A stretch of DNA of 64,000 nucleotides from Golubevia sp. BC0850 (Eukaryota > Basidiomycota > Exobasidiomycetes > Golubeviales > Golubeviaceae): positions 868,001 through 932,000 of the forward strand of contig JAAVVG010000005.1 of assembly GCA_012976225.1 (NCBI GenBank), read 5' to 3'. Each line of letters opens with the position of its first letter. The first letter of the stretch is position 1. Both the position numbers and the translations under genes were made by a program. Below the pieces are notes generated by a model. The model searched no databases. It was not told the DNA's origin and saw only the letters and a list, made by a program, of their open reading frames with translations. Shown one piece after another: positions 10,616 through 23,557 of this stretch.

Positions 10616-13542
10616 TTAAAGATAAGGTAACCCATCAGAGCTACTGGCTTCACTCAAAGCAGAAACAGGTCTTTGATGACTTGCTCTCCTTTCATTCCTC
10701 AACTTGACCTCAAGATTGGCCAAGATGGCATCCCCGTTCTTCTTAACCTCTATAGAATTAGATCCAGGTCCATTTCTATTTCTACCCTGTTTTGATGGAC
10801 TTGTAGATTGACTTTCATTCATGGAAAGAGCTTGAGCAGTTAAAGAAGGTAAATTAGTAGGTTTCCTAGGTGGAGATAAAGAGTTTCCAGAAGTAGATTT
10901 AGAAATTGGTATTCTATCATCTTCATCTTCTTCTTCACCAGGCAGTAAGAAAGGAGAAGTAGCTCTACCAATCATGCTTGGGATTCTAGGAGCTCTACTA
11001 GGTTCTCTCCTTGAGTCTACTTCTTTTTCTTCTTCTTCTTCAAGTTCTTGATGTGGATTTCTAAAGTGAGATGGAATTTCAGGTACTTCTCCCATCATCC
11101 TTCTATCTTCATCAGTTTCCCAAAACTCTCTTCCAATTCCATTCTCATAGAGTTGAGACATGTGAGAGTATGGATCATGAACTGAAGTCTTGATTGGCAT
11201 TGGAGGTGGAATGTAATCAGTTCCAAGTGGTTGAACTGTTCTATTGGTACTAGAAGTTTGAAAAGTCTTGTTAGTGTTCGAGGTTTGTTGAGTGTTTGAA
11301 GTTCGCTGAGTGTACCCAGTATCCGTAGAATCTTGAGCTTCATGATAAGATCTACGATTTGGTGATTGACCTTGTCTACCTTTGATTTGGTTTTGGGAGG
11401 GGGTCAGGTTCTGATGGACATTACTCCCAGGAGCTTGAGCTTGAGGTTGAGATGAAGAGAGAGCAGGGAAAGGATATTCTCTCTCTCTTTCCTGACCGTG
11501 GTTCTCTCTAGGAGACGGTTCAGCTCTTCTGTTCTGTTGATTGGTGAACTTGAGATTGGATTCCCTCCTCTCCTGAGCATTCCAAGTTCCGATTCCAACT
11601 CCGTCTCCTCTGATGGGAGTTCCCGGGATCGTTCCTGGAGTCAGAGGATCCGAAGGCAGGTGTTGGTTGACGCTCAATCCGTAATTTGAGTGTCCATGAG
11701 TTGAGTGACCGGAAGTGATGCTTGGAGGACCCGACTTGATGCTTCCAGGTCTGATGGGTGGAACTAGAGCTTCATCGGGTACGGTTCTTGGAGCAGGAGG
11801 TGGGAAGAGGGCCTCATCCGGAACGATAGAATAGACGCTCCTGGCATGTATAGAACCAGATTTTCTTGAATGTAGGTTCTGACCTAGACCAGCTCCGAAG
11901 GAGGATGAATGACCTCTATCTCCATGACCATGTTGAGAGTTAGGATTGGAAGAGAAAGGATCTCTTGCCTCTCCATTTGGAGAAGGGAAAGGTTGAGGAG
12001 CATTTGGATCTTGAGGGAATGATGGTCCGTTTCTCATGATCAAAGAAGTGGTAGACATTCCAGCTCCATTCCTTTCTGCCATCATTCCACTTTGACCTCC
12101 ATTTCTTGGATCTGGATGATTGGGTCCACTGAAGGAGGAAGAGAATTGACCAGTCTGTCTACTTGGATATCCAACTTGAGGTTCGTGATGATTTCCAGAA
12201 GCTCTCTCTGAGAACCAAGCTCCAACAGCAGCAAAAGGAGCCCAGATCATTTCTCCGACTCCGCCTTCTGAAGAAGAATTTGCTCCTCTGCCGCTATGAC
12301 CTTGACCAGCCTTGACTCCGTAGATTCCATCTTCCTCTGACTTTCTCTTTCTGTAGTACCAGACTCCAGCTACAGCGATTCCGATAACGGCCAAGGCAGC
12401 GAAGACTCCACCAACAGCTGCTCCAGTGGAACTACTCTTCTTCTCAGTTCCATCGTCATTGAGGTTTGAAGCTTTTGAGGAATCGTCTGAATCGGCACTG
12501 CCCGTCTCAGAGGCTCCATGGCCTCCTCCAGTTTTTGAAGCTCTTTGAGTTGACATTCCACCTTTCTTTCCAGTTGAAGTAGGTTTCAAAGTTGTAGAAG
12601 CTCCTAGTAAATTGTTTTCGCCGCCCACTCCAATCTTTCCTAAACATTGACCTCCCACCTTTCCTTTCCCAACAGTGTATTTCCCTCCAACTCCTCCAGT
12701 TCCACTTTTCCCAGCATCATAAAGCGCTATAGTGAAATCAGTTCCTTCAGGTAAAGAAGCTGTCCAATCGATTGAAGTAGTCTTACTATCTTCAATCGAA
12801 TAAGAGATCGGTTGAGAATCTTCAGGTAGAATAACAACTTGAACTGGATATTTCAAACCATTAGATCCTTTCTCTTCTTCCCATTTAATCTTCCATGGTT
12901 CACATTGATTTGGTTGGGCTTTTGGAACGTAGAAGAAGAAGTCTAAGGATTCAGGAGCTGTTGAACATTTCGAACTTGATGAATCTATGTTCTGAAGTTT
13001 CGTCACTCCTGAGACTTGACCAGTTGAATCAGATACTGAAACTAGTAATTGATTGATTGAATCAGAGAAGGAGGGGACGTCCCAAGAGTAGGTCCATGAT
13101 TTTGAGGAAGGTAGATAGTCTTCCGGTACTTGAACTGTAGTTGGTATGTGATTGATTGGAGCTATCGTTACAGTCCATGGAGCCTTTCCTTGTGATACAT
13201 CCCAAGTGACGTCCATTGGCGAACCTGATCAGAAGACGGATGAGGGTAGGACATGGTGTTCAGACGTCCTCCTCTCTCTTCCTCTTTCTCTCCGCTCTTA
13301 AAGCTTCGAGATCCTTCCCATTGACCCTCTCGTATCATCTATAAATGCTAACCAGCCTCAAACCCGAATAACTTCTCTTGAAACTCACATTGTTGAACCT
13401 TTCCGAGCTGAATCTCCAAAGGAGCCGCTTGAACCTTTTCAATGGCAATCCCACTCGCCAGAGCCATTGCCATTACCAGAAATGAAGTATTCACTCTAGA
13501 TCGTGAATTGATAGCATTATTGACGTGAGCCAGCTGAAGCAT
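10616..13542 (-). CDS. single-pass surface protein with long disordered cytoplasmic tail
   Basis: Two exons (13542-13353, 13224-10616) joined in phase give about 932 aa. The start is uncertain: ATG 13542 puts a hydrophobic segment (NTSFLVMAMALASGIAI) about 20 residues in, consistent with a signal peptide; an upstream in-frame start at 13629 is possible. The lumenal part of about 300 residues has conserved-looking Trp/Pro/Cys (SPMDVTWDVSQGKAPWTVTI and paired Cys) and suggests a beta-sandwich. A Ser/Thr/Gly stalk leads to one membrane span, GAAVGGVFAALAVIGIAVAGVW, followed by YYRKRKS and about 550 disordered Ser/Pro/Gln-rich residues. The arrangement recalls fungal wall sensors of the Mid2/Wsc type, but no WSC domain is visible. 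Function unknown. Confidence 0.75.
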
Positions 13543-14079
13543 TATTGGATTGGTAGCTGCTACTACTTGTGTGATGTTTCCCTTTCTTTGTACTGGATTG
13601 AAAGCGCGAGCGCGAGCTTTTGGCTGCAAAGAATCGGCTCTTGAAGAATAGATAGATTAGATTGCACTTGGTTTAGAAGAAAGATTGAATTGTTGATAGA
13701 TGGATCGAAGAAGAATGAAGAGGGAGAGGGGCAAAGGCAAAAAAAGAAGGTCTGTGGCTCTAGAGGAGGCTTGAGGGTGGATTCGTTAATAGAGAGAGGA
13801 AGTTTCAAAAGAAGGTGGAGATGGTCTGGAGAGGAGTGATAGAGAATAAAGATGGACTGAAATGAGGAAAAGGAAATGAGAAGAGAAATGAACGAGTTGG
13901 TCGAAATGGGAAAGAAGCTTTTGGCGAGCAATACTCATTCTCATTGAGCGCCCTGGAAGTGACATACCGGTTTTTTAGACATCAGAGACGATTGGCCAAA
14001 CAAACAGAATGGAATGAATGTTATTGTTGATAGAATACATTGTAATTTACAGAGAATAGATCGTTTTAAAGAATCTGCC
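13543..14079. other. intergenic, upstream of the surface-protein gene
   Basis: About 540 nt between two minus-strand genes. Open frames here are Ser/Phe/Leu-rich and look like promoter sequence rather than protein. Nothing further seen. Confidence 0.35.
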
Positions 14080-15499
14080 CTAGAGCCAGGCAGGTTTGAA
14101 AGCAGGTTCATACCTCACTTTCGAAAGCTCAAACGTTTCAATGAACTTTTCAACCAGGACGGGAAGATTTCAGTGGCCAAAGAGGTATCATTCCAGGAGT
14201 ATAGAGCCATTTGAGAGGCAAGACGAGAAGGACAAAGAGGAAGGGATGTCAATAGGCGTCTTTTCGAAACCCCTTCCAAAATCATCGACTCACCTCTAAA
14301 TCAGCTCCTCTGCCTCTTCCGCCAGCGAACCTTTCGAATTCCTCAAAAAGAGAAGTATGACTCCAATCTTGAAGTCTTCTAATCAAAGCAACAATACAGC
14401 CGACTCTGTATTTGCCTTTGTTGCAATGAATCAAAATGGGATGGTTTCTGGAATCTAGAAGGACTTCGAAGAGAGATAGTACTACCGATGCTTCCACTGA
14501 AGGTCAAAATTGAAAAAGTGAAGAGACAATGAGCATCACTCAAAGGTTATCTGATCGCAAAAGAGGGAAGAGGAGAGATATAAATCACTCAGAAATTACA
14601 ACTCACTTTCAGCAAAAGGTTCCTTGTTCACAGAGAGACCGAATTGGTGTACCTTTACACCTTCTTTATTTGCCCAAGATACCACAGAAGATAAGTAGGT
14701 ATCCTGAGCCAAATACCTGAACGGTACGGCATATATCAGGGAAGTAAAGGTTCGATTAGACACTAGAACTGCCACTGAAGGATCACATCTCCTCTGTGAG
14801 ACAAACTCACACTATGCTCTTCAATCCAAGACCTTTCATGAAGTCAAAATTGCGTTCATTAGGGTGTCCAGATCTATAAAGACCAGCATTTACGAGATCG
14901 AAGTTCAGAGGTGGAACGATGAGATTAGATAGATGAGAGATTGATGGACTTGAATCTGCTTCGTTCTCTAGGTTCGAGAGTGGATCTGATGACTTTTCTT
15001 TGCTAGGATTGTTTGAATGTGAGAGGTTTGAGTTCGTCTTGACAGAGGTAGGTGTATCGAGATTTGAAGCTTCGACTTTCTGCTTCTCCTTTCCTCTCCC
15101 TTCATTCAGACTAATACCCTTGGCATCTACGCTTTCAATGAAGCTCGAAATGTTGTTTCCTTCCTGTACTGAAGTCTTTAACTGTTTGATTCCATCTTGA
15201 CCAGCTATCGATGGAAGAGGTCTATTCTCTTGATCTGAACCAAAAGTTTTTTCGGTCTGAGTTGCTTCTTCAACTCTATCTGATTTCTGATGCTCGAGGT
15301 TAGAAGAAGTTAAATAGTCTAATAAAGTTGCACTTGCGCTTCTAGCTCTTGTAGTGATCTGAGGTGTCGGTTGGTGAGCGAGTGAACCAATTCTTGGGAT
15401 CGAAGCTGGCATCTTGTTCTCTTTTGAATTTGAATTGGATTGAGAGTTGGAGGATGAGGCAGCCGTTCCATTTTGAGACAAAATAGTAGAAGAACTCAT
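14080..15499 (-). CDS. Siw14/Oca-type atypical dual-specificity phosphatase
   Basis: Four exons (15499-14811, 14716-14607, 14496-14294, 14145-14080) give about 355 aa. The first 200 residues are Ser/Asn/Glu-rich and disordered. The phosphatase domain follows: NLIVPPLNFDLVNAGLYRSG, FDFMKGLGLKSIVYLAQD, VHQFGLSVNKEPFAE and the P-loop IHCNKGKYRVGC, which has the Cys-x5-Arg signature (C and R of HCNKGKYR). It ends EEFERFAGG and FIETFELSKVRYEP. In yeast this family (SIW14, OCA genes) acts on inositol pyrophosphates; I carry this over only at family level. The start is the first ATG after an open stretch that begins with GTG. A long N-terminal extension compared with yeast Siw14 is notable. Confidence 0.87.
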
Positions 15500-15751
15500 T
15501 CCGAGATGGGATTGAGTGGAGCGGGTGAATGGAAGGAAGAAGGAGCAAGATGGCGAGTTGCTCTTCACTCAAAGACCATCACCACCAAAGCGCTTCTCCT
15601 TCAAATCTTCAGAGCAAGCTCGGCCAGTTTAGGATCTGGAAGATCGAATTGAGAGTCAGTCGTCTGACTAGCGATCACTTGGGAAGTCAACCCTGAAGCA
15701 GCCAAGCAACTCCCTCCAACTTCTGAAGTCTAATCAGCAATCACTTAAAGG

Positions 15752-18653
15752 ATGTCACTCTCTCCATCCCTGCCAACTGCAGCAGCCTCGGCAGCCGCTC
15801 AACAGCAAGCATCGCCTGCGAATCTGGTTGCTGAGTATCTCAAGGTGAGCAGATCGACCATCCTTCCGTCCGCTGCTTCCAGAGTCAAGCTAACGCATCT
15901 TCCCTCTTACTCTTGCCATCTCAAGTCTCCAGACGACCTCACCAAGATACCAGCTCTGAGGAAGAAACTGGCCAAGGAACATGCGTCTCTTTCTGCAAAG
16001 CTCAAGTCAGGAGCTAAGGATCAACTGGAAGCTACCAGAGATGGATTGTTGAAGCTTCAGGCTACCAGGAAGGACGTTGCCAGCGTCAGTGAAGCTTTTG
16101 CTCAGATCGAAAGGCTCAATTTGGAAGCTTCTCAGCAAGGAGGAAGTGAGAATGAGTCGGGTTCTGGAGTGACGGATCAGGGAAGAAGCTTCAGGTTGAT
16201 TAGTGAGGTGAGTGAAGCTTGGGTTGGAAGAGGAGTTGGGAGGGAGCAGCGATTGAAGCTCTGTCTCTTGATTGGAGGTTCTGGTTGGCTGACCAGAGAA
16301 CTATGTTCTATTATTGCAGGTATCCCAAATCCATCGCAACTTTGTCCAGACAGCGTCGACTCTTCAAAAGCTTCTAAGTCTTCCACCGCAGATAGAGAGC
16401 ATCTCCCTCCTCTTGGCTGAATCAAGAGCAGACCTCTTCAATCCAGCTCCAAATTTGCTTCCTATTCACCTCAAACTTTCCACTCTAGAGACCTTCCGAA
16501 ACGAGACGATGCAATTGGGAAGAGCCTGCTCCTCGGACGTTCGAGCCACTCTTTCAAACTACTTCGCTCCTCTAGATGCTCTAGTCAAAGAATTCGAGGA
16601 ATATCTGTTCGAGATAGGAGAGCACGCCTTGGACTTAGCTAGAGAAGGTCTGGGAGGAGTCATCGTAAGAGCAGTCAAGATAGTGGAAAAGGAAAGCAGA
16701 GAAGATGAAAAAGCTGCTGCGATCAGGCTGGCGAAGAAAGCCAACCTGGAAGGAGCTGCAAGATTCAGATCGGTCATAGCCAACGCCAGGGTCATCAAAC
16801 TCTACCGACCTAAGTTTCTAGGATCCATGGACAAAGCGGTGAAGGAGCTCTTTGACGAATGCTGGGGCAGGTTTGGAAGCGATGCAGATGGCGGAACTGG
16901 GGATCCTCTAGACTTCCTGTCTCATCTAGATTGGGTTTACAAAGACCTAGAAGCCGTCAGAGATGAATTATCTCCTCTGTTTCCACCAGATTACGAGATT
17001 TATAGGTATATGGTCAAGTCCTACCAGAAACATTTGGGAGCTCTACTGAGGGTGAAGATCCTGGCAACAGATCCGGAAGCCAATTCTCTCTTGACTCTCT
17101 ATCAATTCACTCAAGAGTATCGAAAGACTCTGACAAGTGAGTTGAATGTCGAAGCTAAATGGTTGGAACCAAGTCTTCTCGCTGGAAAGGAGCAGTCGAT
17201 CATCGATGACTATCTTGGGTTAATCACTCGGAAGATCGACGAATGGACAGCCAATCTGATGTCTGATGAAGTCAGAGAATTCGTAGCCAGAGAGAACGCT
17301 CCGGATGAAGATTCAGAAGGTCTCTATGGTTTACAAGGAGCTGTGATCCTCTTCCAGATGGTGAATCAACAAGTAGATCTAGCCGCCGATTCAGGTCAAG
17401 CTTCAGTGCTAGCCAAGGTCGTTCAACATGCCTGCAAGTCAATGAGAGGAACTCAATCTACTTGGACGAGAGTCTTAGAACAAGAATGGAAGAAACAGAG
17501 AGAAGCTAAGAAGCCTGAAGATATCACTGGCGGTTTGGTCGAGTACGTGATCGCTCTGGCTAACGATCAGCTCAAGTGTGCAGACTATGCTGAAGCTTTG
17601 AGTAGTAGATTAGAGCCTCTTGTCAGCTCGAAATATAAGCTACCTATCAAGGAAGCGGTGGAAGAGAGCATCAACGGATTCTTGGACGTCAGTAAGAGGT
17701 CGACTCAAGTCTTGGTCGATGTGATCTTCTCAGATCTTCGACCCGCAGTAAAAGATCTGTTCACCTTCCCTAAGTGAGTAGCGAATGAAAGTCATAGCGC
17801 CGGGCTCCGTATTTTGCCACTGACATCGATCTTTTCTTCTGGTTCCCAAATCAGCTGGTACGCAGAAGGAACGACAACCACGATCGTCGAGACGATCCGA
17901 GACTATGTGACAGACTATGCTGAACGACTCAACCCAGCTCTATTCGACGTCCTACTCGACGATGTGATAGAGCGTTTCTTGGTGGCATACATTAGCTCGC
18001 TCAGACGAGCTTCCAAGCTCAGAATGCCCGCCGCCGCCGATAGGATGAGGGATGACGTTAGGGACTCGATGGCCATGTTCTCTAGCTGGAGAAAGGAAGA
18101 AGAGATCGGCGAGAAGATGGAAATTCTGACTATGATGTGAGTAGACCGGTCTTCTCTCTAACCTCTCTACGCGATCGGGATCCCGACTGACTTGTACATC
18201 TTCTTTCTTCTCAGCCTTTCTCTCTTGACCTCTTCCTCGACGATGGTCTTCCTGACCTACTGGTCCTTTGCGAAAGCTCACGGAGCTCAGCTAGCCTTCT
18301 TAGAATCTTTGATGAAAGCAAGAGATGATCTGGACAAAGCAGACGTTTCTGCCATCATGGATTCTGCAAGAAGGAAGGTCAAATCGGAGAACATGCCCGA
18401 CATTCCGGAAAGTGGTCCGACTGTGATGAGTCGAGCTGCTGCAGCTCATGCTACTGGTCTGGCGGCTAACATCCTGGCTGGATTAGGTGTTGGAGGTGGT
18501 AACACTAGTTCAAGCTCTACCAGCCAAGGTAGTGGAGGTCAAGGGAATGCGGGAGCTAACGGGGAAGGCGCTGCGAGTACAGAGAAAGGGTGGAGTTCTT
18601 TGGCTCAAACCGCTGGAAATTATTTGGGTACTCAGTGGAGAGGTCAGAATTGA
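15752..18653 (+). CDS. SEC6: exocyst complex subunit Sec6
   Basis: Five exons (15752-15844, 15926-16207, 16320-17773, 17855-18136, 18215-18653) give 849 aa. Recognisable Sec6 blocks are LRNFRNET-like ETFRNETMQLGRACSSD, LLAGKEQSIIDDYLGLI, RKIDEWTANLMSDEVREF, GLYGLQGAVILFQMVNQQ, DLAADSGQ and YVIALANDQLKCADY. The N-terminus is helical with likely coiled coil (IPALRKKLAKEH). Sec6 is a core subunit of the octameric exocyst that tethers secretory vesicles at the plasma membrane and binds Sec9/SNAREs. The C-terminal 60 residues are a Gly/Ser/Asn-rich tail beyond the conserved region. All four introns keep phase. Confidence 0.93.
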
Positions 18654-19059
18654 GGAAATAGGCGTGGATTCATTAGCTTTTGTCCTCATTTGTACAAGTT
18701 GTATTTTAATTCAATCGATGAAAAGAGAGACGAAGGGTGACGATGTGAACTGGAGTCGCATACATCTGTGGGTCCATCTTCGTCAGATACCGCCTATTCC
18801 TGGACCGAGGCAACAAAATGGTCTTGAAACACGCCTGTAAGTGTGAAGACTCATTGCTGTCTGTCACGCTGTCACCACATGTTTGAGTCGCTTCAGGCTG
18901 CACTATTCGATTGGAATGACCAGAAGTGAGCCTTTCTAACAAGTAAACAATGAACTTGAGAATTAAGCCTATTTTAACCTTTCACGAAGCCGTTTCTCAT
19001 CATTCAAGAAATTTGATTTCAATGTCCAAGAGAATAACAATTCACCTTCCTTCTACCTT
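18654..19059. other. intergenic between convergent genes
   Basis: Spacer between the stop of SEC6 (+) and the stop of the Nudix gene (-); expected to hold both 3' untranslated regions. Nothing else seen. Confidence 0.4.
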
Positions 19060-20141
19060 CTAAAGACCTGGTAATCCCAATTTGTTCTTCAACTCCGAAG
19101 AAATTTCCAAATAATCAAGTTCATCTTCTACTCTTAAAAGTCCATGTCTGAAGAAGAAATCTATCAAAACCAATGCGCAATTCGGTTTGAATTCTCCCAA
19201 CTTGACCAGCTTCAACACCTCTTTCCAAGGGAGGAGCTCGAAAGATTCAGCTTCTCCGTCCACTGGTGTTAGAACGACATCTGAAGGAAGAGGTAAGTCA
19301 TAAGTGTACTCTACTTCAGGTTGACAGAGACCTGACTTGGTTTGATAGAAGTAGGAGATCACTCCAGTGTTCTTGCAGGTCGAAAGGAGAGATGGGGCGT
19401 CAGTATAGGCATCTTGGAGATATGATTCCAGTACTCACTTTGATGTAATTTTTGACTAACTCAGGCGAAAGACCAGCTTCCTCTTGGCACTCTCTAATCA
19501 TCGATTCCATCGGCTGATCTCCAGCGCTAATCCCACCAGCGACGGAGTTGTCTAAGAATCCAGCCCATCTATATGCAAGTCAGAAACGGTTGAATGAAAA
19601 ATGTGGAAAGCTCAGAATTGAGAGCAGAAACAGCAAAGAGCAAAGATGGAACAAAGGACAGAACTCACGTTGATTTCGTTTTAGAACGTCTAGGAACCCA
19701 GATCTTCATCTCTTCCTGAGTGTAGGCTGTGAGGTGAACTCCAAAAGTTGCGAATCCAAAAAGAGCACAAGCAGACCTCTCGAACTTCAACGCAACCTGA
19801 CGATTTGGCCCATAGACGTCGTAGAGTTCGTCTCTCCAACCATCTAAAGGATCAGGGAAAACCTTGCCCTCTCTCCACTTTTGAGCCAATTGAGCTAGAA
19901 CTTTGGATCTTGATGGCTCATCTTTCACTTTTTCTGAGAAGCTGAAGCCAGGTTTCCCTTTGTGACTGATTCGAATGAGGGAATCTTGACTGGAACTGGA
20001 AAGTTTGTCAAAGACTGAAGGAGGTAAGAAACCGAGTTGAGGACCTTGAGGAGTCAGAAGGAAAGGATGTAGAGAATCGTCTTGCCATGGATTGTGATTA
20101 TGGCATCTTCCAACGATCTCCAAAAGACTTGAATCTGCCAT
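19060..20141 (-). CDS. Nudix hydrolase with N-terminal DUF4743-like domain
   Basis: Three exons (20141-19669, 19568-19439, 19371-19060) give 304 aa. It resembles the fungal and plant Nudix family that includes yeast YJR142W and the thiamine-diphosphate-related Nudix enzymes. The N-terminal 140 residues form the accompanying domain (FGFATFGVHLTAYT, then IWVPRRSKTKSTWAGFLDN). The Nudix box is GGISAGDQPMESMIRECQEE followed by AGL: the G, REC, EE and GL anchors are present, but the first Glu of the consensus is Asp. The family hydrolyses damaged thiamine diphosphate in reported cases; the substrate here is inferred only. ATG 20141 is the first in-frame Met after a basic upstream stretch. Confidence 0.87.
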
Positions 20142-20940
20142 ATTTGCTGAGAGTGTGCGTGGGAAGAAAGAGGAGAAAGAAGCAATTTGAAGATCTTCCT
20201 TTCGTCTTCTCCCCTTCTGACCAGACTTCTCGACTTTCAAAATCACTTCCTCCTCAAATTTTATCGGCTCAAGCTCAAATCAAAGATTTGAAGATCAGGC
20301 ACTTAGGTGATGCAGGAACGAATTATTGCTTGTTGGCAGATGGCGTGGAAAAGATTGGGAAACATGTCAGTGGACAATTTGTTGTACGAACCAGTCGTTA
20401 TAATTGATGAAACATCCCTATTTAAGTATACAAAGAGGAAAAATGGAAAGAAAAGGATTGAAGGAAACTAGCCTTCTTGGAAGAGGAGAGAGATACGACC
20501 AGGTACCCCTTCACCTCCAGCCTTTCCCTTCTACCTTCAACAGTAACTAAACGGGGTGGATATGAGAAGAGTTTTAAATGGGAATGAGAGAAGAGAGAGA
20601 GAGAGAGACGCGACAAAATGATTGAGTGCTACAGGAAGGATCGTGAGACGGGACGTGAACGAGATCGGGAAACTTTGAAAATGGGGGACGAAATCGAAAG
20701 AGATGGGGTGAAATTGAGATGGTGAAAAGTTGGGCAAATCTAGAAGTTGCAGATGTCAAATCCATACCAGGGGAAGACCGGAGAATTGGAGGAAGGAAGA
20801 GGAGGAAAACCAAAGTAAGACGAGGAGAGAGAGAAAAGGGTCTACCTTTCCTCTGATTCGGCTCCTTTGTCCTGTAAATTGAGCATCTAGATCAATTAAA
20901 TACTATCAATAGCACTTGAGGACTTGGAAGGGAGAGTAGA
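20142..20940. other. intergenic, upstream of the Nudix gene
   Basis: About 800 nt between the Nudix gene start and the end of the secreted beta-barrel gene, both minus. It contains GA-rich runs on the plus strand near 20590. Open frames here (Ser/Leu/Phe-rich) show no recognisable protein. Confidence 0.35.
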
Positions 20941-22713
20941 TTAGGCTTGAGTTCCGTCGGTGAATCCCCACTTCATCCCGCCAAAGCGACCGACGCTCTC
21001 ATCGGCTAATTGCTTGAAAGCTGATGGCGAGAAGTCTAAACTGTAATATGAGCAGGGGGGACACGTGTCGACTGAGGGAATTCAAGCGAGAGAAGGAGGG
21101 AGGGAGAGAAGGAGAGAAAGAAGTCAAGGAAGGAGGAGAGGGAGCAGGGTCAGCCAGTCAGGTCTCGTCGTGCTGGCATGTAGCTCTCAACCTCTTCAAG
21201 TCCAGATCAGAATTACTCACCTACTTCAGCTGTTAGCAAGAAATGGTCAAAAGGAAGAAAGATCCACAAGAAGGAAGGGAGGTTGAGAGGGAATGAGTCA
21301 GACGTCGCCATGCATCCCTGCCGTTTTGTACTCAACCTCCTGAAGTTTCAACCCCGCCGTGACTCACCTTCTACTTCCTTTCCTTGATATTCGACCTTGA
21401 TCTTCTTTCCACAAAGAGGATTGGTGTTGGGGTTGCCGTTGCTGAACTTGTCCATCATGGCTCCAGAGACAGCGACGATGTAATCTGACTCAGAATTGGT
21501 ACCTCCACAAGATCCTAGACCAGGAGCCTGAGACAGGAGAGAAGCGAGAAAAGAAGATAGAAGAGAGGATGAGAAAGGGTCCAAGAGAGAGAAAAGGCGG
21601 TGCCGTGTGTCGCAAGGTCTGAAGCCATAATCTAAAGAGCCCCTCTTTCTCCCCTCTGGCTATTCGTACCCAACGCTCGTCACTATTGCTTTTCGCCAGT
21701 AGTACTCACAAAGTAGGTTCCTTCACCACCAGAGAAGATGTTAGCGATTCCAGCTAGAAGACCACCGCCAGAGTTAGAAGATCCACCAGATTTGGACTTG
21801 CTAGAGTCGTCCTTTTTTGGCTCGTCCTTCTTTGGCTGTTTCTCAGCAGCTTTAGTCTTCTTTGGAGCTTCAGATGAAGTCGATTTAGAAGCTTTGGCTT
21901 CAGAGTTAGAATTTGAGGAGTTGTTTGAATCAGAACCTTTCGATGAAGATGAAGAGTTAGATTCATCTTTAGATTCTGACTCACATTCTTCATCATCATC
22001 ATCTTGACTATTGCTGTTTGACTTGGAGGAATCCTTCGGAGAGGAATCGTCGGACTTGTTGGAGTTGGCCTTGGCTTTGGACTTGGTAGCAGTGACGACC
22101 TTCGAAGTTTGGTCTTCCTTCTTGGAATCAGATTCAGATGAATCGTTGTTTGAGGAAGAAGGAGTTGATGATCCACTACCAGAGTTACCATCTGAGAAGT
22201 ATCCGGACTCGACTCCTCCATGAGACTTGGAGAATGAATCGTAGTCCTGAGGAGTTTGACCGTTCTTTAGAGATTCTTGAGCTGCGGCTTGCCACTGAAC
22301 AAGGTAAAAGAATAGAATAAAGAAAAAGTGTAAGGGGGAGATCGATCTTGTCTGAGGAAAGTGAGTGCAGGACCACATCACACAGCCTTTGTCCTATGTA
22401 CCCGGTCGGGTCACAATCTCATCATGCCATCCAAACTCACCTCGCTGTTCATCTTGTTAAACTTTTCTTGATAGTCTAGCTGCTCTTGAGTAGCCTTTCT
22501 AACCATCTTTCTACTTCCATTGACATCACGAGCTCTTGGGATTGAGTTAGAGTGATAAAGCTCTCTTGATTGAAGCATCTTGGCGTGAGAAGAGTGAGCG
22601 CGAGCATGGGCGTTGTGGTTAATATGTTGACCTCTTGAATCTAGACTTGCCATGGAAGTTGAAACTAGAGTTAGGGAAATGAGAAGAGAGGAGAAGATTG
22701 ATTGGAATTGCAT
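20941..22713 (-). CDS. secreted double-psi beta-barrel (RlpA/expansin-like) protein
   Basis: Exons 22713-22441, 22294-21710, 21527-21368, a 9-nt microexon 21229-21221, and 21071-20941 join in phase to 385 aa. The signal peptide is SIFSSLLISLTLVSTSMA. About 190 Ser/Asn/Asp/Lys-rich residues follow, presumably a wall-exposed stalk. The C-terminal 110 residues are a double-psi beta-barrel: GGEGTYFAPGLGSCGG, VAVSGAMMDKFS, NPLCGKKIKVEYQGK, VEAEVVDTCPPC, SLDFSPSAFKQLAD and GMKWGF. The V-x-V-V-D-x-C-P motif is complete only if the microexon (residues A-E-V) is included. Single-domain members are secreted and wall-associated in fungi, and some have been reported as protease inhibitors. Function here is unproven. 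Confidence 0.87.
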
Positions 22714-23557
22714 CTTGATGAGAATGAGAGCGGAGAAAGGGTTTTAAAGAAGACTGGGAGAGAGAAAGATTGATTTGATGTTGAGATGTTGGGATTGGAT
22801 TGAAAGAATCGATACCGGATCTTGTTAGAAAGAAAGAAAAAGGAGTTGTTAGGAGTGACTAGAGGTGCGAAAAGGGGATGGGATGGGATGGGATGGATGG
22901 TGGGAAATGGAAAGAAGATCTCTCTGCGCCCAACTTTTTATAGCAAGGTTTCATCGCACGCCCCTTCTTTCTCTTGTCCTTTGTTCCAACATCCCCCCTT
23001 TCCTCTTTGAGAATTTGAGTGCACCTTCCTCTGGATCCCTTGTTCCATCATTCAATTCTCGATGATCGTGCATAGGAGAAGGAAGATCCAATATCCAGAT
23101 CGCATTCATTCAAATTTCAACCCAACGTCGCAACCTCTCGAGATCGCAATTGCTCACGCTCCCTCCAACTCGGGAGGTTCGTTACAGATACGCCTCAGTG
23201 GGTGAATTGGCTAGGCAATAAAGATGGGCAGAGCCGGGCGAACTTAGGTATAACTAGGGATATCTAGGTCATTCTTCGTGGGACTTTGAGAGGAGATTTT
23301 GATAGCTATGCCTAGTGACCTTTTCCACTGAGGATACCCATTGATGTGATGTCATATGTCGATATGTCATGTGTTATGACAAGATGACACTGTGTGGTTG
23401 ACATCCACCTCTGTATTGTACGGTCCGCAGTCCGCAGCTAGTCATCTTACGTCGCATCTCACGGTCTCACTGATGCGTATCCGGAAAGGATTTAAAGGCC
23501 CTCATAATAAGGTCTTTTCTTCCCACAACTCTTCCTTCCACATCTCCTCAACTCACA
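22714..23557. other. divergent intergenic region
   Basis: About 840 nt between the divergently transcribed secreted beta-barrel gene (-) and aldo/keto reductase gene (+), so it should hold both promoters. A TTTAAAG element near 23490 lies about 65 nt upstream of the reductase ATG. A pentamer repeat is listed separately. No other structure seen. Confidence 0.4.
22874..22900. repeat. short GGGAT tandem repeat
   Basis: Four to five GGGAT units in a row followed by GGATGG. It lies in the divergent promoter region, about 160 nt upstream of the secreted beta-barrel gene. Confidence 0.75.

Noticed and set aside
15752-18653. COG6 as identity of the large plus-strand gene
   Set aside because: First impression from tethering-complex helices; the GKEQ, DEWTANLM and GLYGLQGAVILFQM blocks are those of Sec6.
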